Shown here: piece by piece, positions 13,889 to 28,200 of the stretch
How the letters are laid out: each line of letters begins with the position of its first letter
Numbering within the stretch: the first letter of the stretch is position 1
Source: Cardinalis cardinalis
Lineage: Eukaryota; Chordata; Aves; Passeriformes; Cardinalidae
Length of the DNA stretch: 64,000 nucleotides
NCBI GenBank assembly: GCA_014549065.1
Contig: JACDOX010000114.1
Location: 1,308,902 to 1,372,901, forward strand
Direction of reading: 5' to 3'
Program-made: the position numbers and the translations under genes
The notes under the pieces: generated by a model
Database searches by the model: none
Seen by the model: only the letters and a program-made list of their open reading frames with translations
Told to the model about the DNA's origin: nothing

Positions 13889-16800
13889 CTAACAGAATAT
13901 CATTGTCTATTGAAAGTACAGATAATTGCAGTAGTTGCAGTGCATAAAACATNTTTCTATATAATTTAAGCATGTGTTTAAAACTTTATCAGTACATTAA
14001 AAGCAACAAAAATATTCCAGGGTAGGTAATTACTAATGCANTAACTTATATATCTTTATATTTTTGTTTGTTTTAATGATGCAGAACTCTGGAGATCAAT
14101 TCCTATTCTGATATAAACTACACAACTGCTCATATAGACTGTATATTTCATATATCTAGGAAGTAAGGAAATAATCACTGAGAGCAACTTTCAAGAAATG
14201 TGAGATGAAAGAGAAGATTTACATATTTGAAACATCTCTTCTGTTTTTTTCTTTACAGTCTATCTTAAACACACTAGAGGAATATGAATAAAATACATTT
14301 TAAATGTNTAACCATCCCTGATTTCTTCTGTTTCCAATAGATTTCCTTGTACTACCAAATAAGAGACAAAACATTACAATTTTAATTCACTCATTTGTAG
14401 GTGATCTATGATGCAATCTGTAAGTCCTTACAATTATTTTTCTCAATCAGCACTATAAACAACTCAATTTTTTGAATATACTTCACAGATAACATATTCA
14501 GGTTTGACTTGTTTTATGAAGGTTTTATAAAAGCAAAACATACCTAGGAGATACAAGAAAGGGTAGGACTTCCACAAAAGTAACCAAATCATCACTTTTT
14601 ACACCACTCTAACTTCATACTTTAATAAAGAAGTGAAATTACAACGGAATTGATTGTATTGTTCTTTACAGTTCAGTTAACTGAATTTTCTACTGATATA
14701 TAGATAGTATTGCAACCATGANGACAAAAATCCCATTGCAATATCTGTTATTTACCCAAAGTCAGACCTTGTGACAGATCTTATATTTTGTTAGCTCTCC
14801 TTCCATGTCCAGGCACAGAATCCAGGCATAACTTGGATGCCTTTATCTGCTAAACATACAAATGTTTCATAGCAGAAGACAGCCATAAAATAACTCAAGT
14901 ATACTTACACTGCTTCTGCCAAGATTGCAGGTTTTATACACTTACTTTCAATAATTTCCCAGCACTCCTTCCTTGGCCAAATAAAGCCTGTGGTTCTGTT
15001 GGTCTCATTTTAGGGAGAGGTGGGATCAGTGTATTTGGATATGCTTATGTTTGAATTGAGGAATAAAATAAAATAGTGGTATTGTCATTCAAAAAATTAA
15101 ATTGTGGAAAAGACCTCTTCTGTGTGTTATTTTGTTGGAAGCAATGGACTGGGCCAGTGGCATGTCAGTCCTTGGTATGAAAGGTAGCTGATATCATTAA
15201 AGTGTGAATAAAATATCAGAAAAATGTCAGGATATAATACTATAAGCCAACAGGCATATTTGGGGATTTAACTCAAAATTTAATTTGTCTCATGAAGAAA
15301 AGCACTCTGCCCTCTGACACAGTGAACTTAGATGCTTCTCAGCAAGTCNGTAAATGCTTATTGCNTTCAGAAAGCTCTCCAAGGAAAGATTCTTACACAA
15401 TGAGTTATTCCAACTTCCNGTATCTACATCAAATCCATTCCTAAGTTGATCCTAGATTTGTGTTGCCTGCTAGAAGTAGTAGCAGTAAAAGGAACCAAAG
15501 AAGCTTGAGACTCTTGAGAGGAGAGGGAAAAGAAGATAAACTCAGCAATTCAAACGCAAAATGACTGAGANATAATAAGCACTGGAGCCTTAAAAATGGA
15601 TTTTTTTCATTCCTGTTCTTATTTATGTTCAAATCAGTAATGTCAGATGATAGATGGATGCATCTCTCTTTGTCTATAAAGTTGTAATTAGTGCAGGCAG
15701 ATTGTTCTTATCCTCTTTTTCAAACATTGTCTTACAGTTTCTCAAGTTCAAAGATGCTGTCTTATTCTCCTAACCAAAGAAGCAGAAGACATTTGTAAGA
15801 GGAACAGCTTTTAAATTCCCAAGGAATTGCTGGGCATCATAATATTATCAAGGAATTAGTGTAAGTCAACTTTGGCGCTCAGTCAGATGCTTTTTACTTT
15901 GAGAACTGGCTTCACACAAGCCTTAGGGAATCACAAATGTCAGAACTGGGTTACAGTATAGCTTTATTGCCTTTTTAAACAGTGTCCTGTGTTAACCTGT
16001 CTGGCACATCTGGTAAATTTCAAAAGCAGAAGTAAAAAGGAAACTGTATGTAGGAAAAACGTGAGAAAGAAATTCAGAAGCACCATCCTTCTTTTTATGG
16101 ACAGAGAATATCACCAGAGCACATTTGTTATTTTTCATTATTGAGAACATGCAGCAGCTTAGTTTCACCAAGTCTAATTGATTTTCACAGCTGGTGCATG
16201 AAAGGGTAAAGATAATATGAAATTTGAAAAGGACCCTTGTCTAGCCCTCGAAGCTTCTGGCATCTGTGGAGACAACAGAAAATCTTTGGAACTGGAATTA
16301 CTAATATATCTAACAATTATACCAGGTCTGTGGGATATTTAGGGTACTCGTTGATCTCTCCATACTGCAGGTAGTTACATATCCTTTCTCTTAAGAAAAT
16401 CTCACACATCTCTCACTTATTTAATTTCATGTTACTACCAAAAGGTTAATAGGCTTATGNCATAATTATCCATAGAAGGCAACATCTTACTGAATAAGCA
16501 TGTTTTATTTTTGGTTACAGGGAAAAGAGATCATGCAGATGAGACAAGTCTTCTATAGTTGATCAAAGGAAGGGCTTGCCTGAAAAAAAAAGTCCGCTGT
16601 GGAAGGGATTAATCAAGTGCTGCTGTAAAAGTCATTCTTTCATAGCACTTAATCTTATCCAGGATATCAAATTTCTTCATGTGTGGTCAATCTTCCTTAC
16701 CACTGATGAGCAAATCCATGGTATGCACACATTTAGATGGTTGAGATTTAAGCATGTACCCCAACCCCACCCGAATGCTAAAGATTTTTGGTTGCCTGTA

Positions 16801-19800
16801 GATGCTTAAAAGCAACTCTTGATCCGTGTGATATCTTATTCAATTCTAATAAGAATAAGGGTCTTGTACCTGTTAATTTGTAAAAAAGGAAGGGCAGGTC
16901 TCAAACTGCCAAAATGTCTCCAAATTGTAGGTATGCCTGGCTTAGCATGAGGAGNATAATTTAACAAAGTCTCACCTGCTCTATTTAATTGATTAATAAA
17001 TAAATCATAATGAATCGTACCCTTTCCCTCTTGGTAATTCATTACCATGTTTCAACATGAAGCATTTCCTATTTTGAAAATTACTTTCCATAACAATTCA
17101 ATATATTAATTAACACACATATTTCATGAAAACATCTAAGTCAAGGAAATTCTTATAGTTGTTACACGCTGCTTATTGAAATAATGCATAATGGCAATTG
17201 GTGATTTTGAATGACCATAGATTTTAGAAAGACTGGTTAAGACTTTTCTATGAAAGCCATTCCTGTATTAGTGTACACCCCATCCACCCCACCCCATTCT
17301 AGTACCAGAAGCTAAATTTTGAAGTCAGTGAGAAGGCTCTGTGAGGTGAAATATTTGGACACTGGTATTTTGAAACAGTAAAAGACACAAAGGATCCTGT
17401 GAATCTATGAGCAGCTTAGTATACAAAATATATAAAACTCCTAAATGTAATGTGAATGAGATCTTAATAAAGTTACATTGAGATATTAAAAAGAAATCTC
17501 TATCAATAGATATCAAANTTTAGACAAGAGTTTATAAAACGTCCAGTAACCAAAATGTACCATTTATTTTTTCACAGAAAAATAACATGAATTTGCCATA
17601 CAGGAACTTAACAAATATTTTGCCTATGAGTTACAGAAATGCAGATGATTTTTTACTAATCACTTCTTTCTTTCACTTTTTAGTCAAATGTGGCTAAACC
17701 TCACCTGTGAGAGGCACTTCATAGCTGGCTTTTCCTCCTCCTGGACAAAAATATCAGATAGTTTCATGGTGGCAGTGTCAGGAATTTTGAGCATGACATT
17801 AGAATTTAGCCTGGATTACACCTCCCAGGACCCAGCCTAAATACATGAGATCAACTTTGTGCCATCTGGGGAGTCATCTGCTCCAATACTAAAAGGTGTT
17901 CTAGCAGAAATTGAGGAGCCTAATTATTATACCTAAGATACAATTCACAATAAAAATGGCTTGAGGGAATTTGAGCTGATAATTTGGCTGGCACCTTTGT
18001 AATAATGAATCCTATATTCAGCTGGTGCTTCCCCAAGTTCACCTGACTCACAGCAAGTTTGATATCTAGCGAAGACCAGCAACATACTGATGTATTATAT
18101 CAGGGATCAAAAAAAGATTTCTGCTATGGTGGGGGGGGGGGAAGCCTCATACACTCATTTTGATTAAAGGGAATGGGACAGAGAGGGAATAACCTTGTTA
18201 GAGGCAATTTTAATTTTTTTTAAATTGGAAAATAAATGAAATAATTTCTTCTTTCTCTGAGACACAGTGTCAGATTGAGAAGCTAGGTAAACCCTCATAT
18301 GCAAANCAGCAGAGGAGTTGCATTTTTAAAAAGGTTTCTAAGGTTGAATTGGGTGGGAAAGGTGAATTTAAGATTGCAAACTTTCTGAGACTGTAAGACT
18401 TGGAATAATAAATGACTGACTTCCTCTTTGCAATAAACTTCCCTTTTTTCTCATACTCCATTTCCTTGCAGCTAATAAACTCAAATAAAATAACAGTGTC
18501 TTTATATTTCTGTGTTGTACAAATGTCCTTTCTCACTTTGTCTCCTCTTGAGGCTAATTTATCTCTCTAAATAAAGGTTTATAAGAAAATTACGCTCACA
18601 CATCTCTTTCATTTCTCTATTTCCCTCTGCCTATGATGAGAACACTTTTTAATTGACACTTAAGAAAATATATCACAGAGACATTATAAAAAAGGGTTAG
18701 AGAACTTTAGNCTTTGTCTCAGTTGAAATGCCAGATAGACAAGTTAATTACAAGCACACAAAATGAAAGACTTTTGACCCTCTGAGGCCTAGTAAATAGT
18801 TACACACTTTTGATTCTTCGCTTCTCCCTTCCATCCACTAAAGAGACTGTAGCTAGAGATGGTTCCTTGAAAGCATATGATGGCTGTCCAATGAGACAGT
18901 TTCTCCTGTAGACTAATCCATGTACACTAAGTAGATTTAGAAGGATAATAATGCCTGCAGAATGAAAAATCCTTTTAACATTATTTTTAAATACGGAGAG
19001 GAAAAAGGTGACCCACAATAGACACATTCTGCCATTGGAGTCTGGTGACAGTTTTNCACTCAGCTAATGTGCAGCTGAGTTTGGCCGTATGTGATCTCAC
19101 ATGAATTTACACATCTATATAGAAACAGGGTTTTGTTTAGGAGAATCAGTATAACTGAGACAGGCCTTTTTGACCCTATAAATCTGAAACACACTGCAGT
19201 TATATATATTCAATATATGAAGGCTAAAGGTCTGAGTTTATTATATAAGAGACACTGATAGAGCCAGAGGAAGACCCAAGAGATAAAAATTGTGAGATAT
19301 AAATGAAATGTTACATGATACTATGACATACCTTCAATGCCTGAACTTTTACTTTTTGGACTGATTTACTGACTGAAAACCTCTTTTCAAACCAGNGCTC
19401 CTTGAATTAACCTACTATGCTATTAAAACTGAGAAAAAATATTGATTCTCTTTCTCAGAACTACAATTTCTCGAAATCTGGCACAATTTCATTTGCTTAG
19501 ACTTAGAGACAAAATTAATACTACATTGAAAGTGCAATTCCATAACAAACATTAGCTGGGGGCTCTATTTTTCTTTCCCATATTATATCAACATGTCTGT
19601 CTCACAAGTATCCTGTGGATGGCCTGTGTATGTCTAGAAATTCATAAAAATGTTGGAAATTTCAAATGTGGAGCTCCACAGGCTCTAAGGAATAGCCTTT
19701 ATCTATGTTCCATCTGTATCAGAAGTCATGCTCATATCTCAGCAGTGTGAAAGGAACTGTGAGTTTAAAGTCAAAAATGGGTCTATCATTAAAAAATAAC

Positions 19801-22800
19801 TAATAGTTAGTAATTCTGGGACAATTTCTGACTCCTATGGTATAATTGTCTTAGAATAAGGTCAGAATGGAAGAGGTTTCAGAGAGGTACCAGCNCTGCC
19901 AATTGGCAGAAATGGCAAAGTAGGCATTGGAGGAAAGTTCCCAGAAAGTTCCTATGACATGTATTTTCTAAGCTGGCAATTAGCTCTCAAGCATGTTTTG
20001 CTGTCTCTCTCAGCTCTCTCTGTCTGAGAACATGGAATATGCTGAAGNTAAAAAAAAATTAGGAGCAGAAAGCTTTACCAAAATGAGTGAAATTCCTCCA
20101 ACATGCCACCTTCTATTTTGTATTTGCTAAATTACATGCAAGCGCCTCATTTTAGCTTATCATAACTGAAAATGAAATGATGAATCTTCAATAAATTCAA
20201 ACCACATAGATTTCATGAAAGAGGAAAATGTGTTATTGAGCTCATAGACATGTAGCTCATGTGTGGATGTCCTTATTGTAGATGTCCAGTCACCCTAAAA
20301 TCCCTTTATAGCCNCAGAAAATATGGAGGTAAGTGTGCAAATTAGGGGATACCACCCATGTGAATAACATTTCAGAAGTGCAAAATCCCCCTATGGGTTT
20401 CATGTACTGTTTTGGTGCTTCCCTTAAACATCATAATTTCTGTTCTCTGCAATACTACAGTTCATATTTTCTTCCTTCACATGTGATCTGAGAATACTAA
20501 ACTACCTTGGTTGTTTTTTAGTGACTGAAATTTAGAAATGGGTCACCAACTCAGGGAGAACAAGGACATTGAAGAAAACAACTTGGTTCATTGCTTCAAA
20601 TGCATATTTCCCCTGTACTCTATACATTCAATAGTGTCAAAACTGAGTTTAAGACANTGAAGTTTTTCACATAATTTATTTGGTAGAAAAGAGGACCACT
20701 GCCATTCTGGTGTGCACTCATGCAAGAAATAAAAACTTACACTTTTGAAGCACCATATCTGAAATTGGATTGATTTAAGGGAATCTAATGTTATATCATT
20801 TACATGGTGAAGCAGTTAGTAAGAAGATTGCAGTAAGAAAATCAAACAGCGTAAAAGCATAGACAGAGCTAATCCCTGCTGCTGTAATTAAGAGAGCAAT
20901 ATATTACAATCATAAACATCTCTTTAAATAGTTATGTCAGGTCATTAAGAGAGCACCTGAGTTTGTTGCAACATATCCTTACAAAGCAGATGGNGACCCT
21001 GTCAATTTGGCAAAAACCCAATGGAATCTGCTGGTAGGCATTATTGCAGCCTCCATGTTGGTACTGTTAGTTCACCTTCAGCTAGGAAGATAGCATCAGA
21101 CAGATGGTAATTAATTCTGGACAGGTCAAAAGGAATTACTGTGAAAAGAAGAGAGAAGTGGTCTGGACATCAGGGCTCCTGGGTTAATTTTCTCAGTACC
21201 ACTGAATCATAGCAGGGATTAGCCATACATAAACTATACGGTGTATAACCCACTTGAGGCTCTATGTTTTCACAGTAGCAATAATTATTGATATACCAAT
21301 ATTCCAGTTTATTAAAAACAATGCTTTGAAATCTTTGAAAACTAAATAAACCCAAAAATCTGAACATGTTTAATACTACTTAGTAGCACAGGTTTGTTTG
21401 GTCATAGTTTCTTGTGGGGTTTTTTTTGGTTGTTGGTCAGTTTTGTTGTGTTGGGTTTTTTATGAAATACCTTTGATTGTTTGTTTTACTTTTATTGTAG
21501 CTTTAAATCTCAGCTAAACCTCTTCTGAAAGCCTACTGTCCTCCACATCTCCTTATTAAAACATGTCTCTTTCACTGTAACTATCAATAGGACATGAGAA
21601 AAGGACTTGACATGCCAGTTATGAACTTTAAGTATCTTTTGATTAAAATACAAAGAAGGTGTTTTGGGATTTTTTTCCTCCATCTTCTTACTGAAATTTA
21701 CCTGGCCTACTTATTTCTCCATCATGTGGAACAAGACACTAGCTAGTTTTTAATAGTAAAATAGGATTTTATGTAACTTCACATAAGCTGCTAGAGATTT
21801 TATAACTAAGGTAGAAAAATACAGAAATGTAGCTCCTAAACAGAGCCTATAAACCAATTGTAAACTTTTCTTTAGTAATGTGACTGTTGACATATTAAGA
21901 ATAATTATCAAAATTATCACCCTAACTCTCAATTCTTCATTAAATTCCATTTGTTACAATCAAATGCATCCTTGGACTTCAGAAAGAAAGCAAGTAGGGA
22001 TATATTTTATAACTTTTCTTTTTTAGAATGGTTTTATCATCATAAAGATATAAGCTAGTGCTTTTATCAGCAAGAGAAATTGTGGAAGAGGATAAAAGCA
22101 AGCAAAACAATTGAAAAGTTCCTTTTATCCATCTCTTTGCTAAATAGAGATTCAGTTTACACATGTAATTAAAAAAGGCAAAAAATATATCTGTGAAACT
22201 CTGATCTAAAGACTGTCGTGTTCACACTTTCTTACTCACTTGAAGCATCTCTAGAACATGGTATTGATTTTTTTCTTGCAGTTTTGTCTTTTTAACAGAG
22301 AATTCTTTAGTGTTTCAAAACTTATATTCTGATACTCTAAAATATTTAGTAAGCCATACACCCTGTGTGCTCATGACCCTTCATTAAGTTTAATATATCA
22401 AGTGTTTGTTAATAGATTTTCTATCCTTCATTTTTCTATTTTCCCTTTAAATGAAAAGCCATCAAATTATATTAATTAAATAGATAAAAAAACCATAACC
22501 TGAGAGTACACTAGTATACGTCAAACTGACTTTGCCAGAAATTAAATAAATACAAATCCCTTAGAGAAAATAAGAAAAGAAATATTACCAAACATTAATT
22601 TAAAAAAAAAAAAGAGAAAGAAGCCCCCACAGCATAATAGTATAATAGAAAGAAAGCAAAATCCTGGAATTTTTTGGAAAAGAAAAAGGTTATCCAATTA
22701 GCTTCATGCACAATGTGTTACTGAAGATCTGAGAAGTCAAATTTCATTCCTTATATTGAAAAAAGCTCACCTTTGAAAAATAGCTTTGAAAATAAAACAA

Positions 22801-25117
22801 ACCCCTATTGAGATCAAATCTTACACCTTGCTAATACAGTATAAATTTAAAATAAAATAATTAAGACGGAAACTATTCCAGTGAATCTGAAAACTTACTT
22901 GGAATAATTTGGCATATGATCTTCATCAAATGCGTGAATCACCATAAAAAAAGAGCCGACCTACTTCGAACCACTGGCAAAACATGAGTTAATGACACCA
23001 TGTTCTGTCATAAAAGCCGCTTGATTTAAAAATTTTAAAAAATGCTACGGCCTGTTTTGAAGAAAGCAGAAGAAAATAGCCAAAATAAGAATCTTATTTT
23101 GCTCAAACACTGACAATCCTTAAGAAAACTCCTGAATTATGACTGCAAAACTGTCATGAGGTCTCGGTATATTTCTTTCTACTTGGGATTACACANAAAC
23201 CTGGCATAGTGACTCAGTCACTAGATGATGTGGCACAATCTGCTATTCCAGATCTCTAACTTCTNGGGTCTTTGTTGACTCTCTGTAATCCTGACCTCAA
23301 ACATTCCATTTTCCCACTCATTGCACTCTTTTAATCAGAAAACAGTAATCACAACAAATTATCCCCTAGCNTTGCTTTACATTACTAACAACTAGCCGAA
23401 AGAATATGAACAGCATCATCAAATTACTACTACTAGTTTATAATTTGCACAATAACCCAAACTGTAGAAAGGGACATACATGGNTTTCCACTTGATTTGG
23501 GAAGTTTACCTTACCTAAATCTACCCAGCTGTGTTGTCTGTGAGAAAAAAANATGTATTCTCAACACCAGTTATACACAATGTCAGATTTTCCTAAAGCC
23601 CAGGAAAAATGTAATTCTTACAAGATTCATATGCTCAGTTAAAGACTAGAGGGAAGTTTTCTATTTTTCTTGACCTGATTGCATTTTTGTAGTGAAAACA
23701 ATAAACTCTTTAGTCCGCACTGGGATTTCATTTCAAACTAACCAATTCAAGAATACACATTTTAACTGATGGCAAGGCTTTTGATTGCATAAAGTACAAG
23801 AAATTGTTGCAAATGTTTCCATCAAGAAAGTGATTTTTGGAGTCAGGCCTTTGGCAAATCAAAAGTATGTAAAAACATAGTAAGAGTGCTGCAGATAGAT
23901 CAGAGTTATATTACATAGCAAAACATACAACATTTTCAATTACAATTATTCACTAAAACATGCATTGAAAATTAGACTTGACACTCACCCATAAAACAAT
24001 AACANNATAAAAAAGTGGTCTCATCAGGCATTGTAATTTCTAACAATAATCTTATCCTGAACATACACATATAATGATAAGCTACAGGACAATCATTTAT
24101 TCCCATTTTATTGTTCTACTAGTTACTATGGGACCAGGCTGATTAGATCTAAAGATAACACTACTACTTATTTAGACAAATAAAAGCCTAATTTGAAACT
24201 AGTAAGAAAAATAGGAAAGCAAATTAGAGAAAGAAAAATCAGATCAGTGTAAACAAAAATGTAATTTCAAAGTTTGATGAGTTAGGACATTCTTTTTAGG
24301 AAGTCACACAGTCTAAATGACTAAATACATGATTGTTAACAGCAGGCATTCAGGCTAGCTTTAACACAAACTCTCAGGGTTACCTAGACTGCAAAACTGC
24401 AAAGCTCAGCAAAGCTGTGCATTTAGGGCATAGAAACGAGTGTTCCTCCCCTTGGGACACCAACTCCTGGCCCTATAGGAAGAAAGACAAAAGCCTGACA
24501 AGCTCACATGTGACAACTGCAATATATCAGTGATCATATTTGGCAGCCTGAAGTGGGAACATTTGAGTTATTTTAACTGTTAGCAGGATTTGAAGCAAAT
24601 TATACCAAGCTGCTTTGCCTAAACAAAGAAAATTGCTGACAATAGCGGGAANAGTAGGAGCATGCCCCTTTATCTTCCCTCAACATATACTGTTCCTAAA
24701 ACCACTGTATTTCTTTCTTGCCACTTTACAAAATGAGATAATTAAAAAAACCCAANAAAAAAAACAGATGCAAAAAATACTCTGTATAGTTCATAGTATC
24801 TTTTTTGAGACAAAAATCTGAACCTTTCTCTATTCTTTTTTATGCTACCAAGAAATACTGCATAATATTAGCTCTTGACTGTTCAGTCAGCCTTTAAAGT
24901 GACATCAATCAGTTTATACTTNCTCCTTCAAGGCTTGATCAAAGAGCATAATTATGCTATTTCTGAGCATTTTGAAGTTTCCCTTTGTATAAGTATGTTC
25001 AACAGCATAAAAGTTGATCTAGATATANTAAAACATGATAAAGTTATCTGCANTTATACTATAGGCCTGGTCTTTATTTTCTTTCTGCATATACTTGAGT
25101 GATCACATTTAATAAAC
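13889..25117. other. AT-rich unique-looking sequence, no gene seen
   Basis: No open frame here reaches 100 codons and none has a recognisable domain. A run of 11 G lies at 18131-18141 and an A-rich run near 22601-22612. A GC-richer patch lies at about 24330-24530. I saw no CR1 or LTR sequence; conserved non-coding elements could be present but need an alignment to detect. Confidence 0.55.
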
Positions 25118-25260
25118 TATATGTATGTACATATATATGTGTGTAATCATATATATAATAATCATATTATGATCANGTATATTATATTTTATCATATATT
25201 ATGATCATATATATATTATATATGATCATATATTATGATCACATATATATGTATAATCAT
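25118..25260. repeat. AT-rich palindromic array with TGATCA cores
   Basis: The array consists of TA-rich sequence with TATGATCATAT-like units repeated about four times (cores near 25173, 25202, 25223 and 25236). A perfect 14-base palindrome, TATATGATCATATA, lies at 25219-25232, and a longer imperfect inverted repeat spans about 25199-25229. It could extrude hairpins or cruciforms. Confidence 0.8.
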
Positions 25261-28200
25261 TTTGAAACTTAAACACATAAAAAATTCAGTTAAATTATTC
25301 AATATCACAGTAGCACATGGAAATTCCAGATGAACTGTATGATCTTATAAGGTCACCNCTCAGTTAATATTTTCCTTACAATCAGAATAAATATAATTTT
25401 TCTTCATGTATGTTTTAGNATGCTGAGATGCACAGATATTAAAAGACCTGTCTGAGATCAAAAANTGTACATGCAATATAGACTTAAGGATTCAAGCATG
25501 TAATTTAAGATTATCTGTCTTTCCACAAAGTGGACAGAGAATGGTTTACAACACTTGCTTCTTTAGCTTTGATATATGAGATCACTTAGAATTTCCCCAG
25601 NATAAATTGCCTGTGTTGGAATTTAGGGATGGCATTTATAATGTTAGTTAATAAGTGGGAANGAGATGGCTTCTTCTCTTTAATGTCATGACAATATATT
25701 CATGGAGTTTGATTTTTTTTATCTATCTGAAGTTCATAGAACAGTTCTGGATAATGTAGGAGNGTTTTTTTTGTTTTTCATTTGGCATAATGACATATGA
25801 AATATATGTCATAAAGACNGTTCTGTATTAATTCATTATTACAACCATGGGAAAAGAGGGCAAGTTGACCTTGGTTATACTATAGAGAATTATATTCCTG
25901 ATTTGATCCATGTTTGGGTTCAGCTAATTCATCTGTTCCACACATTTATTTCAAGTAATCAAAGCTATGCTTCCTCATTTTCATTTTGTACTATATTCCT
26001 CTATTCTTCTATTGTATCAGTAATGCAATGCAGATCTCAAGAGGTGTGGATGGACCAAAATGTCACCAAGGATTTGCAGTGTAAGTACTGTTGTTACTTA
26101 GTACAGGTGAGCCTCGATGTGGTGTTTTCAGGAGTGACATTTCCAGAAGAAAAATATGGCAGTATTAGTATATGGCAGTATTCAGATTAAGAAACTATGG
26201 AAGAACGAAAAGAGACATATTTTTGTTGCTCTACGAGTCCAAAACACTACATTCAGCATTCTGCTGCAGCTTAGATTAAGTTAGTAGGTTTCTTCACATG
26301 CTGTCTGTCAGTAGTATTTTTAGCAAATTTTCAGATTTTTTTTTTGANGATGAGTCTATAATTTCTCTTATTTCTTATTTCTCTTATTTAAGTGCTCTGT
26401 CTTCCTACTCCACTTGAATCCATGCTCCTTTTTTTCTTCTTAACTCTTTTGGAAATAACTTTCACAAAGTGTTTGCCAAGACTCATTCATTAAGATCAAG
26501 TCTTAGAGGTCCAACAAGGTATATCTGAAACTTGTAGTACAATCAGAGCAGAGCAAGCCTCAGGTAAGCAGAAGAGTATGGTTTTGTTGATGAAAACAGT
26601 AGCAGAGTCCAAGTGACAAAACTGATGTAAGGAAGACATCATATCCTACTAAAGCAACAGGTAGAAAATATGGTCACACATTTTTTCTGCTTTTGTTTTC
26701 CTTATGATTTTTACTCCTGCTGAACAGAACACCTGTAACTGACTTCAATATATCTGCTCTGAGAATTCACTTTTGCAAATGTGCATCTGTGTAGATGTGT
26801 GTATCTCTTAGGAAAAAATTATTTTTATAGCTATACTTCCGACCCTGAATAGAAATCATTTAGGCATTTTTGAATTATCAATTTTAAATGCGCATCTGAA
26901 ACACAAAATGGGGTAAAATGGGGGCTATATTGAGTACTGATCTTGAGTGTCTCTTTACAATGCCGTATTAGCCAGTTTGATATCTTGCTGCTAAACTACC
27001 TATGCTCTTAAACAAGCATTATTCAGACTTTTGGATTTATATTTCCCATTTAAATACACTCAACTACAGTCACATTCTGTTATTAAGTTANGGCATGAAA
27101 ACATTCAATGCGCATGATGTTGCTTATGTAGCAGTGATGGAAGGATAAAATGAGTCAAATCACCTCAACACTTCTTAATCATGCTGCCAAAGCTGCATAA
27201 ATTCTATGGGGGCTTCTTCTCAAGGAGACAAACATACAGATTTTTTCAATGACAAAAGAAGCCGTCAACTTTCAAGACATTGTATCATACTTCCCCCCCA
27301 CCCAAAAAATCTCCAAACAAACAAACAAANAAGTTAGGATTTATGACCAATTTTCCACTTTTTTGAGCTGAACTTGCAATGTGAAAGAATGCTACAGCCA
27401 CTGGATTAACCTCCTGTAACTAACAATCAAATCTATTAATTTCTCAAGCTAAAGAATACATATTAAGCAAATGTGGGCTCAATNATATAAGAAGAATTTC
27501 CCCATGGTNGACGCTATTAGATTGTGAAATAATTTCTGAAAGGAAACTGTGCAATCCTAATAGCTGGCAACAGTTTAAACCACGGGGAAAGAAATATTTG
27601 CAGTTTGAGAAGGCTAGAAAATCAGTTTAAGCATTATTTCTGGACTCTATATGTAGTAAGGGAGGAGAGATTCTATGTCCTACTGCTGTGACAAATTGAC
27701 TCGTAAGCTTAAAAATTCAATATGCAAAAGGGGAATAAACTTGGTAAACAGCAGCAGAGGCAGATTTGGATATTTAATAGTGCATGTTTATTTAGCATAA
27801 ATGTTTCATGACAGATAGCCGTAGACAGAAAAAAAAAAATGAAAGTCTATATTAGATTAAACACTGAGGGTGAAAAAACTCCTAAAGTAGAACAACAGTG
27901 ATCTTTGACAATCCTACTTCACTCAACAAAGCATTCAGTGTTTTTCTCNTTCTTCTTCTTCCCTTTTACCCCTTCTTTATATTCCCTGGATATTTGATGC
28001 CTTACATAGTGGCCGGGTGAGCATATGTTCTTGGTTAAGGACAATTGTTTATGAAATTTTTTCAGGTTTCAGATTTCTTTGTGGCAAGCAGAACACCCAG
28101 GCCTCTGGCTGGTAGCAATTGGAGCCATTCAAAAGTATGTAAACATTAGAGTGAGGAATTTATGAGTCTACAGTTCAGCTGCATGGAACATTTCTCAAGG

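Noticed and set aside
26097..26120. Splice-donor-like ACAGGTGAGCC as the edge of an exon
   Set aside because: A single donor-like site is common by chance, and no supported coding frame or matching acceptor was found with it.
27293..27329. Possible CRISPR-like or tandem array
   Set aside because: It is only a short C run followed by CAAA repeats. No spaced direct repeats are present anywhere in the window.
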